Source: Microvirga terrestris
GTDB lineage: Bacteria > Pseudomonadota > Alphaproteobacteria > Rhizobiales > Beijerinckiaceae
Direction of reading: 5' to 3'
Length of the DNA: 64,000 nt
Assembly (NCBI RefSeq): GCF_015694425.1
Contig: NZ_JADQDN010000001.1
Span: 558,001 to 622,000, forward strand
The position numbers and the translations under genes are program-made. Positions 8,398 to 17,809 of this stretch are shown here, piece after piece. Under the pieces are notes generated by a model. It did not search any database. It was not told the origin of the DNA and saw only the letters and a list, made by a program, of their open reading frames with translations. Numbering within the stretch: the first letter of the stretch is position 1; every line of letters starts with the position of its first letter.

Positions 8398-9471
8398 ATG
8401 TCATCTGTCAGCTTCCGCAAGCTTGAGAAGACCTACGGTGCCCTGAAGATTGTAAAGGGCATCGACCTCGAAATTGCCGACCGCGAGTTCGTGGTGCTCG
8501 TAGGGCCATCCGGCTGCGGCAAGTCGACGACCCTGCGCATGCTCGCAGGCCTTGAAAGCATCAGCGGCGGTGAGATCCGCATTGGCGAGCGGGTGGTGAA
8601 CAAACTGCCGCCTCGCGAGCGCGACATCGCTATGGTGTTTCAGGATTACGCGCTCTACCCGCACAAGACCGTCTATGAAAACATGGCCTTCAGCCTCAAG
8701 GTGCGGGGGATTGCCTCTGCCGAGATCAAGCCACGCATCACGCAGGCGGCCGAGATGCTCGGAATCACCCAGCTTCTCGAGAGAAAACCGAGCCAGCTCT
8801 CCGGCGGCCAGCGCCAGCGCGTCGCCATGGGCCGCGCCATCGTACGCCGCCCACAGGTGTTCCTGTTCGACGAGCCGCTTTCAAATCTGGATGCCAAGCT
8901 GCGCGGCCAGGTCCGCACGGAGATCAAGCGCCTTCATCAGGCCATCGGCACCACCATCATCTACGTGACCCACGATCAGGTGGAGGCGATGACGCTCGCC
9001 GACCGCATCGTCATCCTTAGAGGGGGCGAGATCGAGCAAGTCGGCACCCCGGACGAGGTTTACAACTCACCGGCCAGCGTTTTCGTCGGCGGCTTCATTG
9101 GTTCGCCTGCCATGAATTTTGCCAATGGCACGATTCAGGGTGGGCAGATGATGTTCGACGGTGGAGCCAGCCTTCCTCTCCAGAGCCACTCCGTCGGGAA
9201 AGCCGCTGCCCTTGAGGGGCGCGACGTGATCGTCGGCATTCGTCCGGAGCACTTTGGGCCGGCCGGTGAAGGTCATGCCTTGTCGGGCCGGGTGCAGGTC
9301 GTCGAACCGCTCGGCTCCGATACGCTCATCCACTTCACCCTCGGCTCGTCCACGCTGACGGCGCGCGTTGCGCCGGAGATGCGTCCAAGCCCCGGCGAAC
9401 ACCTTACCATCGGTGTCGATCCTTCGCGGATCCACCTGTTCGATGCGGCAACGGAACGGGCCCTCGCCTGA
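8398..9471 (+). CDS. Sugar ABC transporter ATP-binding protein (MalK/UgpC type), putative SQ importer
   Basis: This 357-residue protein has Walker A GPSGCGKST, signature LSGGQRQRVAMGRA, Walker B VFLFDEPLSNLDA and the switch His in YVTHDQVEAM. The C-terminal TOBE/regulatory domain has VGIRPEHFGP and ends near ITIGVDPSRIHLFD. It hydrolyses ATP to drive the two permeases downstream. It is the first gene of the operon, unusual in that the ATPase precedes the binding protein. Inferred substrate: sulfoquinovose or an SQ glycoside such as sulfoquinovosyl glycerol, from the downstream enzymes. Confidence 0.92.
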   Translation: MSSVSFRKLEKTYGALKIVKGIDLEIADREFVVLVGPSGCGKSTTLRMLAGLESISGGEIRIGERVVNKLPPRERDIAMVFQDYALYPHKTVYENMAFSLKVRGIASAEIKPRITQAAEMLGITQLLERKPSQLSGGQRQRVAMGRAIVRRPQVFLFDEPLSNLDAKLRGQVRTEIKRLHQAIGTTIIYVTHDQVEAMTLADRIVILRGGEIEQVGTPDEVYNSPASVFVGGFIGSPAMNFANGTIQGGQMMFDGGASLPLQSHSVGKAAALEGRDVIVGIRPEHFGPAGEGHALSGRVQVVEPLGSDTLIHFTLGSSTLTARVAPEMRPSPGEHLTIGVDPSRIHLFDAATERALA

Positions 9472-9474
9472 TAG

Positions 9475-10797
<1,323 letters not shown>

Positions 10798-10818
10798 GGC
10801 ACGTCGCCTTCGATGTTT

Positions 10819-10842
10819 GACGGACGCCCAAGGGCGTCCGTC
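10819..10842 (+). repeat. Perfect 11-bp stem-loop between binding-protein and permease genes
   Basis: GACGGACGCCC and GGGCGTCCGTC are exact complements with a 2-base gap (realistically a 10-bp stem and 4-base loop). It starts 22 bases after the binding-protein stop and has no T-run. Such hairpins protect the upstream mRNA from 3' decay and give more binding protein than permease. Confidence 0.6.
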
Positions 10843-10875
10843 ACCCCAACGTTGCAACCGGGCAGGATGATCGTG

Positions 10876-11814
10876 ATGGCAACGGCCAGCGAAACGACCC
10901 TAGTGACCACGCACAATGAGAGCGGCACCAAGTGGTGGACGCGGTTCCTCGATCCGAGCGAGCGCACTCTGGCCGTGCTGCTGCTGATGCCGGCAGCGCT
11001 CCTGCTGACGCTCATCATCGTCTATCCGGTTTGCCGGCTGATCTGGACGAGCTTCCAGAACCTTTCGCTCACCTCCGGTGTTCCGGCGACCTTCGCCGGG
11101 CTTGAGAACTATACCCTTGTGCTGGAGGATCCTGTGTTCTGGGAAACGACCTGGAACACGGTTCTCATCACGCTCATCACCGTTCCAGGCGCACTCTTAG
11201 TGGGTCTCGCTCTCGCTTTGATGGCCAACCTGCCGTTCAACGTGAAATGGCCGGTTCGGCTCTCGCTTCTGATTCCCTGGGCGCTGCCGCTCTCATTCGC
11301 CGGCCTCATCTTCGCTTGGTTCTTCCATTCCGAATATGGCGTCGTGAACGACGTGCTTCGGCGCCTAGGCATTGAGGGGGTGATCTGGTTCAACTCCGCC
11401 AACTGGGCTTTTGCCGCGATCTGCCTGACGATCATCTGGAAGACCTCGTCCTTCATGGCGCTCATCATTCTCGCCGGTCTCCAGACAATTCCGCGCTCCC
11501 TCTATGAGGCGGCAGATGTCGATGGGGCAGGGCGCCTGAGGCAGTTTTTCGAGATCACGCTTCCGCTGCTCAAGCCTGCCATCGTCGTTGCTCTGATCTT
11601 CCGCACCATCACGGCGCTTCAGACCTTCGACATACCCTTCACGATGACACGCGGCGGTCCGGGCACCTCCACATCGACGCTCGCCATGTATATCCACCAG
11701 AACACGGTCGATTTCCTCGATCTCGGCTACGGTTCGGCGCTCGCAGTCGTCATGTTCGCCCTCTCCATGGGCGTCACGGCGGTCTACCTGCGCATGATCC
11801 GGGCCAAGGGGTGA
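10876..11814 (+). CDS. ABC sugar permease 1 (MalF-like), putative SQ importer
   Basis: This 312-residue inner-membrane protein has six hydrophobic segments, the first being [21 protein letters not shown]. The permease EAA loop near [25 protein letters not shown] contacts the ATPase. The open frame extends back to 10813, but that start lies inside the intergenic hairpin; ATG 10876, nine bases after AGGA, is preferred. It pairs with the next permease, whose start overlaps or abuts this stop. Confidence 0.88.
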   Translation: MATASETTLVTTHNESGTKWWTRFLDPSERTLAVLLLMPAALLLTLIIVYPVCRLIWTSFQNLSLTSGVPATFAGLENYTLVLEDPVFWETTWNTVLITLITVPGALLVGLALALMANLPFNVKWPVRLSLLIPWALPLSFAGLIFAWFFHSEYGVVNDVLRRLGIEGVIWFNSANWAFAAICLTIIWKTSSFMALIILAGLQTIPRSLYEAADVDGAGRLRQFFEITLPLLKPAIVVALIFRTITALQTFDIPFTMTRGGPGTSTSTLAMYIHQNTVDFLDLGYGSALAVVMFALSMGVTAVYLRMIRAKG

Positions 11815-11819
11815 CAGCC

Positions 11820-12671
11820 ATGAGCCACGATACGACCGCTAACCGCTCGCTCTTCTCCGGTAAGCCGCTGCGCATCCTGATTGGCTTCATCCTGGTCGTG
11901 AACGGCATGTTCCCGGCCTTGTGGATCCTGTTCACATCGCTCAAGACGGAAACCGAGCTGACCTTGAAGCCGATTACCTGGCTGCCTCACGCGCCGACGA
12001 TCGCAAACTACCTGCGCGCCTTCACGGACCAACCCCTCCTGCTGTTCCTGTTCAACAGCTTCATGGTGGCGATCCTTTCAACCGCGCTGACGCTCTTCAT
12101 ATCCGTGCTGGCGGCCTATGCGCTCGCCCGGCTTCAGCTGCGGGGGCGGGATCTTATCCTGTCAGCCATCATCGCCGTTTCGACGTTCCCGCTCGTCACG
12201 CTGCTGGTGCCGCTCTTCGAGATCATGCGGGCTCTTGGCCTGCTGAACACCTGGGTGGCTCTGATCCTGCCCTATACGGTGCTGAGCCTGCCGGTCTGCA
12301 CACTGATCTTGGTCTCATTCTTCGAGGGCATTCCGCGCGATCTTGAGAACTCAGCCATGATTGACGGATGCACCCGCATCGGGGCGCTGTTTAAGGTTGT
12401 CGTGCCGCTCTCGGCGCCGGGCGTGTTCACGGCAGGCATCCTGGCCTTCGTGAACGCCTGGGACGAGTTCCTGCTCGCGCTTTCGTTCAATTCCAACCCA
12501 GCCCTGCGCACGCTCCCCGTGGGCATCACGCTCTATCAGGGCGAGTTCGCTTTCCCCTGGCCGGTGATCTCGGCCGCGCTTGTCGTTGGCATCGTGCCCG
12601 TCGCGGTCCTGATCGTGATCTTCCAGGAACGCGTCGTGTCCGGCCTGACCTCCGGCGGCATCAAGGGATAA
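11820..12671 (+). CDS. ABC sugar permease 2 (MalG-like), putative SQ importer
   Basis: From ATG 11820 this is a 283-residue permease with six membrane segments and an EAA-type loop (LENSAMIDGCTRIGALFKVVVPLSAPG). A GTG at 11811 would overlap the previous stop by four bases and is the alternative start; the AAGGGG before ATG 11820 favours the latter. It forms the heterodimeric channel with the MalF-like protein and is translationally coupled to it. Confidence 0.88.
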   Translation: MSHDTTANRSLFSGKPLRILIGFILVVNGMFPALWILFTSLKTETELTLKPITWLPHAPTIANYLRAFTDQPLLLFLFNSFMVAILSTALTLFISVLAAYALARLQLRGRDLILSAIIAVSTFPLVTLLVPLFEIMRALGLLNTWVALILPYTVLSLPVCTLILVSFFEGIPRDLENSAMIDGCTRIGALFKVVVPLSAPGVFTAGILAFVNAWDEFLLALSFNSNPALRTLPVGITLYQGEFAFPWPVISAALVVGIVPVAVLIVIFQERVVSGLTSGGIKG

Positions 12672-12683
12672 GGATCGTTTGAT

Positions 12684-14417
12684 ATGACACGCCGAACAAT
12701 CGGAGAACTGCGGAGTCAGCGCTGGTTTGCCTCCGACGACATGCGCGGCTTCGCCCATCGCCAACGCACGCAGCAGATGGGCATGCGCCGGGAGGAGTTC
12801 CTCGGCAAGCCCGTCGTGGCGATCGTCAACACCTGGAGCGATCTCAGCCCCTGCCACTCGCATCTGCGCGACCGCGCCGAGGCGGTGAAGCGCGGTGTCT
12901 GGCAGGCAGGCGGTTATCCGGTTGAACTGCCGGCTCTTTCCGTTGGCGAAGTAATGGTGAAGCCTACCACCATGCTCTACCGCAACTTCCTCGCCATGGA
13001 AGTCGAGGAGCTTCTGCGCTCGCACCCCATCGACGGCGCCGTACTTCTCGGCGGCTGCGACAAGTCTACGCCCGGCCTTCTCATGGGGGCGATCAGCATG
13101 GACCTTCCGGTGATCTACTGCCCTGCGGGACCCATGTCGAACGGGCAGTGGCGAGGGCACAAGACCGGAGCCGGCACCCACACGAAGAAGTATTGGGACG
13201 AACTTCGCGCCGGCAACATCACGCAGGACGATTGGGTCGATCTCGAAAGCCGAATGACCCGTTCCATCGGCACCTGCAACACCATGGGCACGGCCTCCAC
13301 CATGACGTCCATCGTGGACGCCATGGGCTTCACGCTTCCTGGCGCCTCCTCTATCCCAGCTGCCGACAGCGGCCATCCGCGCATGGCCTCGGCCTGCGGC
13401 GAGCGCATCATCGAGATGATCTGGGAGGATTTCAAACCCTCCCGCTTTCTCGATGCGAGAAGCTTCCGCAATGGTCTAGTCGCCTATATGGCGCTCGGCG
13501 GCTCGACTAACGCCGCCGTTCACCTGATCGCCATGGCGCGTCGGGCCGGTGTCGATCTCACCCTCGACGACATGTCCGATATGGCAGGCCGGGTGCCGGT
13601 CTGCGCTAATCTCTTTCCCTCGGGCGAGTTCCTGATGGAGGACTTCTACTTTGCTGGTGGGCTTCTGGCGCTACTCAAGAAGCTGGAGCACCATCTCGAC
13701 AAGGATGCCATGACCGTGAACGGCAGGACGCTCGGCGAAAACATCGCCACAGCCGAGTGTTGGAATAACGAGGTCATTCGTGGTGAGGACAATCCGGTCG
13801 TGCCTCTCTCGCAGGGCAAGACCCTGGCCGTGCTACGCGGTAACCTCGCTCCCAACGGCGCCGTCATGAAGTCCTCGGCGGCCAATCCGAAATTCCTGAG
13901 GCATGTCGGGCCTGCCCTCGTCTTCGACAGCCCCGCCGAAATGAACCGCACCATCGACGACCCCGACCTCGACATCACGGAGGATACGGTCATCGTCCTG
14001 CGCAATGCGGGCCCGGTCGGCGCGCCTGGCATGCCGGAATGGGGCAATCTTCCGATCCCGAAGAAGCTCCTGACAAAGGGCGTGCGCGACATGGTGCGCA
14101 TCTGCGACGGGCGCATGAGCGGCACCCATTACGGCACCTGCATCCTGCACGTAGCGCCAGAGGCGGCAATCGGCGGCCCTCTCGGTCTCCTCAAGACCGG
14201 AGATCTCGTGGAACTCGACGTGGAAGCCGGGCGCCTCGATATGAAGGTAGACGAGAAGGAACTGGAGCGCCGCCGCGCCGAGTGGAAGCCGGGAGCCCTG
14301 CGCTACGAACGCTCCTTCGCGGCCCTCTATCAGCGCCACGTCTCCCAGGCCGACGAAGGCTGCGACTTCGATTTCCTGTCCACCCGCGACCTCGTGGCCG
14401 AGCCGTCCATCTTTTAG
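12684..14417 (+). CDS. IlvD/Edd-family sugar-acid dehydratase, putative 6-deoxy-6-sulfogluconate dehydratase
   Basis: This 577-residue protein belongs to the [2Fe-2S] branch of the IlvD/Edd family, close in length and motif to L-arabinonate/D-xylonate dehydratases. Cluster cysteines are Cys57 (SPCHSH), Cys125 (GGCDKSTPG) and Cys198 (GTCNTMG); Lys127 after Cys125 is the usual carbamylated metal ligand. These enzymes remove water from C2-C3 of an aldonate to give a 2-keto-3-deoxy acid. In this operon the expected reaction is sulfogluconate to 2-keto-3,6-dideoxy-6-sulfogluconate, the dehydratase step of the sulfo-Entner-Doudoroff path. A pentonate or hexonate substrate would be the alternative if the GH31 reading were wrong. 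Confidence 0.85.
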   Translation: MTRRTIGELRSQRWFASDDMRGFAHRQRTQQMGMRREEFLGKPVVAIVNTWSDLSPCHSHLRDRAEAVKRGVWQAGGYPVELPALSVGEVMVKPTTMLYRNFLAMEVEELLRSHPIDGAVLLGGCDKSTPGLLMGAISMDLPVIYCPAGPMSNGQWRGHKTGAGTHTKKYWDELRAGNITQDDWVDLESRMTRSIGTCNTMGTASTMTSIVDAMGFTLPGASSIPAADSGHPRMASACGERIIEMIWEDFKPSRFLDARSFRNGLVAYMALGGSTNAAVHLIAMARRAGVDLTLDDMSDMAGRVPVCANLFPSGEFLMEDFYFAGGLLALLKKLEHHLDKDAMTVNGRTLGENIATAECWNNEVIRGEDNPVVPLSQGKTLAVLRGNLAPNGAVMKSSAANPKFLRHVGPALVFDSPAEMNRTIDDPDLDITEDTVIVLRNAGPVGAPGMPEWGNLPIPKKLLTKGVRDMVRICDGRMSGTHYGTCILHVAPEAAIGGPLGLLKTGDLVELDVEAGRLDMKVDEKELERRRAEWKPGALRYERSFAALYQRHVSQADEGCDFDFLSTRDLVAEPSIF

Positions 14418-14427
14418 AGGTTTCGTT

Positions 14428-15237
14428 ATGATCAGCATCGAGAACCGCTTCAAAGGCTGGCTGAAAGGGCAGGGTCCCAAGCCGCCACTTGGCACCTGGC
14501 TCATGGCAGCAGCGCCCGCGACGGCCGAGGCCATGGGCTACAGCGGCTTCGACTTCCTCGTCGTCGACATGGAGCATGTGCCGATCGAAGTGTCGGATCT
14601 GGCCCATATCCTGCGCTCCATCGGCTGCACGCCGGCTGATGCGGTGGTGCGCCTCGCTTGGAACGATCAGGTTCTCGTCAAGCGCGTGCTTGATGCGGGC
14701 GCCCAGACAATCATGCTGCCTTTCGTCCAGACGGCCGAAGAGGCTCGTCAAGCCGTCGCGTTCGCCAAGTATCCGCCGGAGGGCGTACGCGGCGTTGCCG
14801 CTGTACATCGCGGCTCGCGGTTCGGCCGCGTGGCGGACTATCTCAAGCGGGCCAACGATCAGGTAGCAGTCATCGTCCAGCTCGAGACGCCTGAGGCGAT
14901 AGAGCGGCTGCCGGAGATCGCCGCCGTTCCAGGAATCGATGCCCTGTTCGTCGGCCCTGGTGACCTTGCCGCCGCCATGGGGCATATCGGCAACATCGCG
15001 CATCCCGATGTCCAGGCGCTGATCGAGAAAGCCGCCAAGATGGCACGTGAGGCCGGCAGGCCGGTGGGCATCGTCGGCCCTAATCCGGACATGGTGCGCC
15101 GCTTCATCGGTTACGGCTACAGCTATGTGGCGGTGGCCTCCGACATCGCCATGATGACAAGCCGCGCCTCCGAGTGGCTCGGCGACTTGAGGGGCGAGGC
15201 CGTGCCTGCTCCTGTTGCGCCCGCCGCAGCCTACTAA
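14428..15237 (+). CDS. HpcH/HpaI-family class II aldolase, putative KDSG aldolase
   Basis: This 269-residue metal-dependent aldolase has the family active site: His50 in VVDMEHVPIE, Arg75 in VVRLAW, Glu153 in QLETPEAI and Asp179 in VGPGDLAAAMG. HpcH/HpaI enzymes split 2-keto-3-deoxy acids to pyruvate and an aldehyde. By context the substrate is 2-keto-3,6-dideoxy-6-sulfogluconate, giving pyruvate and 3-sulfolactaldehyde. Ten bases separate it from the dehydratase, so the two act in sequence. The C-terminus ends in a Pro/Ala-rich tail. Confidence 0.85.
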   Translation: MISIENRFKGWLKGQGPKPPLGTWLMAAAPATAEAMGYSGFDFLVVDMEHVPIEVSDLAHILRSIGCTPADAVVRLAWNDQVLVKRVLDAGAQTIMLPFVQTAEEARQAVAFAKYPPEGVRGVAAVHRGSRFGRVADYLKRANDQVAVIVQLETPEAIERLPEIAAVPGIDALFVGPGDLAAAMGHIGNIAHPDVQALIEKAAKMAREAGRPVGIVGPNPDMVRRFIGYGYSYVAVASDIAMMTSRASEWLGDLRGEAVPAPVAPAAAY

Positions 15238-15243
15238 ATCATT

Positions 15244-15256
15244 GAGGAGGTTACCC
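15244..15256 (+). promoter_or_regulatory. Strong ribosome site that places a CTG start for the mutarotase
   Basis: GAGGAGG (15244-15250) lies five bases ahead of CTG 15256, with no ATG, GTG or TTG in frame nearby. It decides the start of the next gene. Confidence 0.6.
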
Positions 15257-16146
15257 TGATCGTCACGCTGAGGAGCGATGCGCTGAAGCTCGATCTGGCG
15301 CCATCCATTGGCGGCGCTATTGCTGGCTTCTGGCATGGTGATGTGGCTCTCATGCGAGAGACCTCTGAGCACGCATTGCGTGACGGATTGGTGCGCCAGA
15401 CCAGCTGCTATCCGCTGATTCCCTACAGCAACCGCATCGCACATGGGCGCTTCTCGTTCGATGGCATCGAGCATCGGCTGGCACTGAACTTCGGCGATCA
15501 CCCGCACTCTATCCATGGCAACGCCTGGCAGAAGCCCTGGCAGGTTGCGGAGGCTGATGGGACACACTGCCGTCTCGTTCTCGTTCATCGTCCGGAGGGC
15601 GGCGAGGCGAGAGGCTGGCCCTTCGCCTACCGTGCCGAGCAGCTCTTAACGCTGTCTCCCAATGGACTGACGCTGACATTGTCGCTCAAGAGCGAGGATC
15701 ATCGCGCAATGCCGGCCGGGCTGGGGCTACACCCTTTCTTCCCAAAGCGCTCAGGAGTTCGCTTGCAGTTCGCAGCCGAGCGCGTCTACCCGAGTGGCAG
15801 TGACTCGCTGCCGATGGACGGTATTCCAGTCCCAGCGGGTTGGAGCTACCGCAGCATGCGCGAGCTGGGTGAGCCCCGTCTCGACAACTGCTTCGCAGGC
15901 TGGGATGGCAAGGCTCGCATCGTCTACGATCAGGAGAAGATTGCCTTGCGCGTCGACGCTGATCCGCTGTTTGGTCATCTCGTGGTGTATGTTCCTCACG
16001 GACGGGATTTCTTCGCCGTCGAGCCTGTGAGTCACCTGAACAACGCCATTAACCGGCCCGACCTGACCGGTCACGGCCTCAAGGTTCTCAAGCCGGGTGA
16101 GCGCGTGACGGCGCAGGTGCGGTTTGACGTGGAGGCCCTGTCATGA
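15256..16146 (+). CDS. Aldose 1-epimerase, putative sulfoquinovose mutarotase
   Basis: The first conventional start in frame is GTG 15343, but that would cut off a conserved N-terminal strand pair (IVTLRSDALKLDLAPSIGGAIAGFW). A strong GAGGAGG site five bases before CTG 15256 indicates a CTG start and a 296-residue protein, the normal length. Catalytic residues, numbered from CTG: His87 in HSIHGN, His159 in GLGLHPFF and Glu256 in FFAVEPVSH. It should interconvert alpha- and beta-anomers of the sugar released by the GH31 enzyme, as YihR is thought to do for SQ. Its stop overlaps the next start (ATGA). Confidence 0.82.
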   Translation: MIVTLRSDALKLDLAPSIGGAIAGFWHGDVALMRETSEHALRDGLVRQTSCYPLIPYSNRIAHGRFSFDGIEHRLALNFGDHPHSIHGNAWQKPWQVAEADGTHCRLVLVHRPEGGEARGWPFAYRAEQLLTLSPNGLTLTLSLKSEDHRAMPAGLGLHPFFPKRSGVRLQFAAERVYPSGSDSLPMDGIPVPAGWSYRSMRELGEPRLDNCFAGWDGKARIVYDQEKIALRVDADPLFGHLVVYVPHGRDFFAVEPVSHLNNAINRPDLTGHGLKVLKPGERVTAQVRFDVEALS

Positions 16147-17024
16147 AGCTCACGGTGGCGCTGGATGTCCGAGCCGAGCTCGGCGAATGCCCTGTCTGGT
16201 CCGTCGAGGAGCAGGCGCTTTATTTCGTCGACATCAAGGGTCGGGCGCTACACCGTTTTAAGCCTGAAACTGGTGCGCACCGAACCATTCCCATGCCGGA
16301 GGAGATCGGCTGCATCGGCGTTCGCAAAGGCGGCGGCTTCATTGCAGGATTCCGCTCAGGCCTGTGGTTGCTCGACGCTGGTGGAAGCCGGCTGCAGAAG
16401 CTCGCCGACAATCCGGAAGATCAGCGCACGAGCCGGTTTAATGATGGGCGTGTCGATCCGGCCGGGCGCTTCCTGGCGGGCACAATCGACGAGCCCAAGG
16501 ACGGCGGCAAGGCACATCTCTATCGCTATGACTCCCGCGGGTTGGAACCACTCGCTGCGGGTCTTCTGACCTCCAACGGCGTTGCCTTCTCGCCCGATGG
16601 CCGCACCCTCTATCACTCGGACACGCCCACCTTTACGGTCTGGCGCTACGATTATGATGCTGCATCGGGTGAAGCCACGGACAAAAATCTGTTCGTGCGT
16701 CTCCAGCCCACGGAAAACGACCGCGGCCGTCCCGACGGCGCGGCGGTGGATGCGGAAGGCTGCTACTGGACAGCTTTGTTCGAAGGCGGACGGATCCAGC
16801 GCTATTCGCCGGACGGGCTCCTGCTGGCGGAATATCCCATTCCGGCTCGCTGCCCCACCATGATCTGCTTCGGCGGTCCCGATCTGAAAACGCTCTACGT
16901 GACATCCGCCCGCACTAGTCGTTCCGAAAATGAGCTGGCGGCCTTACCACATTCCGGCAGCCTGTTCACCATGCCGGTCGATGTGCCGGGGCTGCCTGAA
17001 TATCAACTCGACCTTTCCGTTTAA
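16143..17024 (+). CDS. SMP-30/gluconolactonase, putative 6-sulfogluconolactonase
   Basis: This 293-residue six-bladed beta-propeller lactonase has the four metal or catalytic positions of the family: Glu15 in GECPVW, Asn100 in RFNDGRVDPAGRF, Asn145 in SNGVAFSPDGRTLYHSDT and Asp198 in RPDGAAVD. It opens sugar-acid lactones. In this operon it would hydrolyse the lactone formed by the SDR dehydrogenase to sulfogluconate. It is translationally coupled to the mutarotase by a 4-base overlap. Confidence 0.88.
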   Translation: MKLTVALDVRAELGECPVWSVEEQALYFVDIKGRALHRFKPETGAHRTIPMPEEIGCIGVRKGGGFIAGFRSGLWLLDAGGSRLQKLADNPEDQRTSRFNDGRVDPAGRFLAGTIDEPKDGGKAHLYRYDSRGLEPLAAGLLTSNGVAFSPDGRTLYHSDTPTFTVWRYDYDAASGEATDKNLFVRLQPTENDRGRPDGAAVDAEGCYWTALFEGGRIQRYSPDGLLLAEYPIPARCPTMICFGGPDLKTLYVTSARTSRSENELAALPHSGSLFTMPVDVPGLPEYQLDLSV

Positions 17025-17036
17025 GGCTGCATTGCC

Positions 17037-17801
17037 ATGTCGTTCGATTATACAAGCGCTCAATACCGTTCCCTTGCGGGCAAATCCATTGTCGTCACTG
17101 GCGGTGCCTCCGGAATCGGTGAGGAGATGGTTAAGGGCTTTGTCGCTCAGGGTGCGCGTGTTTCTTTCATCGACATCGCAAAGGAACCAGGGGAGGCTCT
17201 TGCAAAGGAAACCGGTGCGAGCTTTTACTCTTGCGATGTTACCGACATTCCAGCTCTCCGCGAGGCGCTATCCCGAATAGAGGACGATCATGGCCGTGTG
17301 GATGTCCTCGTCAACAACGCCGGCAAGGACGACCGGCACGACATGGGAGAAGTGGAGCCCGATTACTGGCGGCGCGCGCTGGCTCTCAACCTGGATCACC
17401 AATTCTTCGCAACGCAGGCAGTGTCCAAGGGCATGGCGGCACGTCGTGGTGGATCGGTCATCATGATGGGCTCCATTTCCTGGATGCGCGGGCGTCCCGG
17501 CATGGTGGGCTATACGACCGCCAAGGCGGCGATCAATGGGATGACGCGTACGCTGGCCCGCGAGTTGGGCCCTGGGGGTATTCGGGTGAACTGCATCGTG
17601 CCGGGCGCCATTCTCACCGAGCGGCAAAAGAAGCTCTGGCTGACACCTGAACTGAACCAGCAGTTCCTTGACCTGCAAGCACTCAAGTTCCGGCTCGACG
17701 CCAGCCATGTGGCCCGGATGGCGCTCTTCCTTGCTTCCGACGAGAGCGGCGGCTGCACGGGAGCAAACTTCATCGTCGACGCCGGCCTGACGCAGAATTG
17801 A
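17037..17801 (+). CDS. Short-chain dehydrogenase, putative NAD+-dependent sulfoquinovose dehydrogenase
   Basis: This 254-residue classical SDR has the nucleotide motif TGGASGIG at 21-28, NNAG at 93-96 and the catalytic Ser146, Tyr159 and Lys163 (YTTAK). An acidic residue at the end of strand 2 (FIDIAKE) favours NAD+ over NADP+. By operon logic it oxidises SQ at C1 to the lactone, the first sulfo-ED oxidation. Glucose- or other aldose-1-dehydrogenases share this family, so the substrate rests on the neighbouring sulfoquinovosidase. Confidence 0.85.
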   Translation: MSFDYTSAQYRSLAGKSIVVTGGASGIGEEMVKGFVAQGARVSFIDIAKEPGEALAKETGASFYSCDVTDIPALREALSRIEDDHGRVDVLVNNAGKDDRHDMGEVEPDYWRRALALNLDHQFFATQAVSKGMAARRGGSVIMMGSISWMRGRPGMVGYTTAKAAINGMTRTLARELGPGGIRVNCIVPGAILTERQKKLWLTPELNQQFLDLQALKFRLDASHVARMALFLASDESGGCTGANFIVDAGLTQN

Positions 17802-17809
17802 GTTAATCC

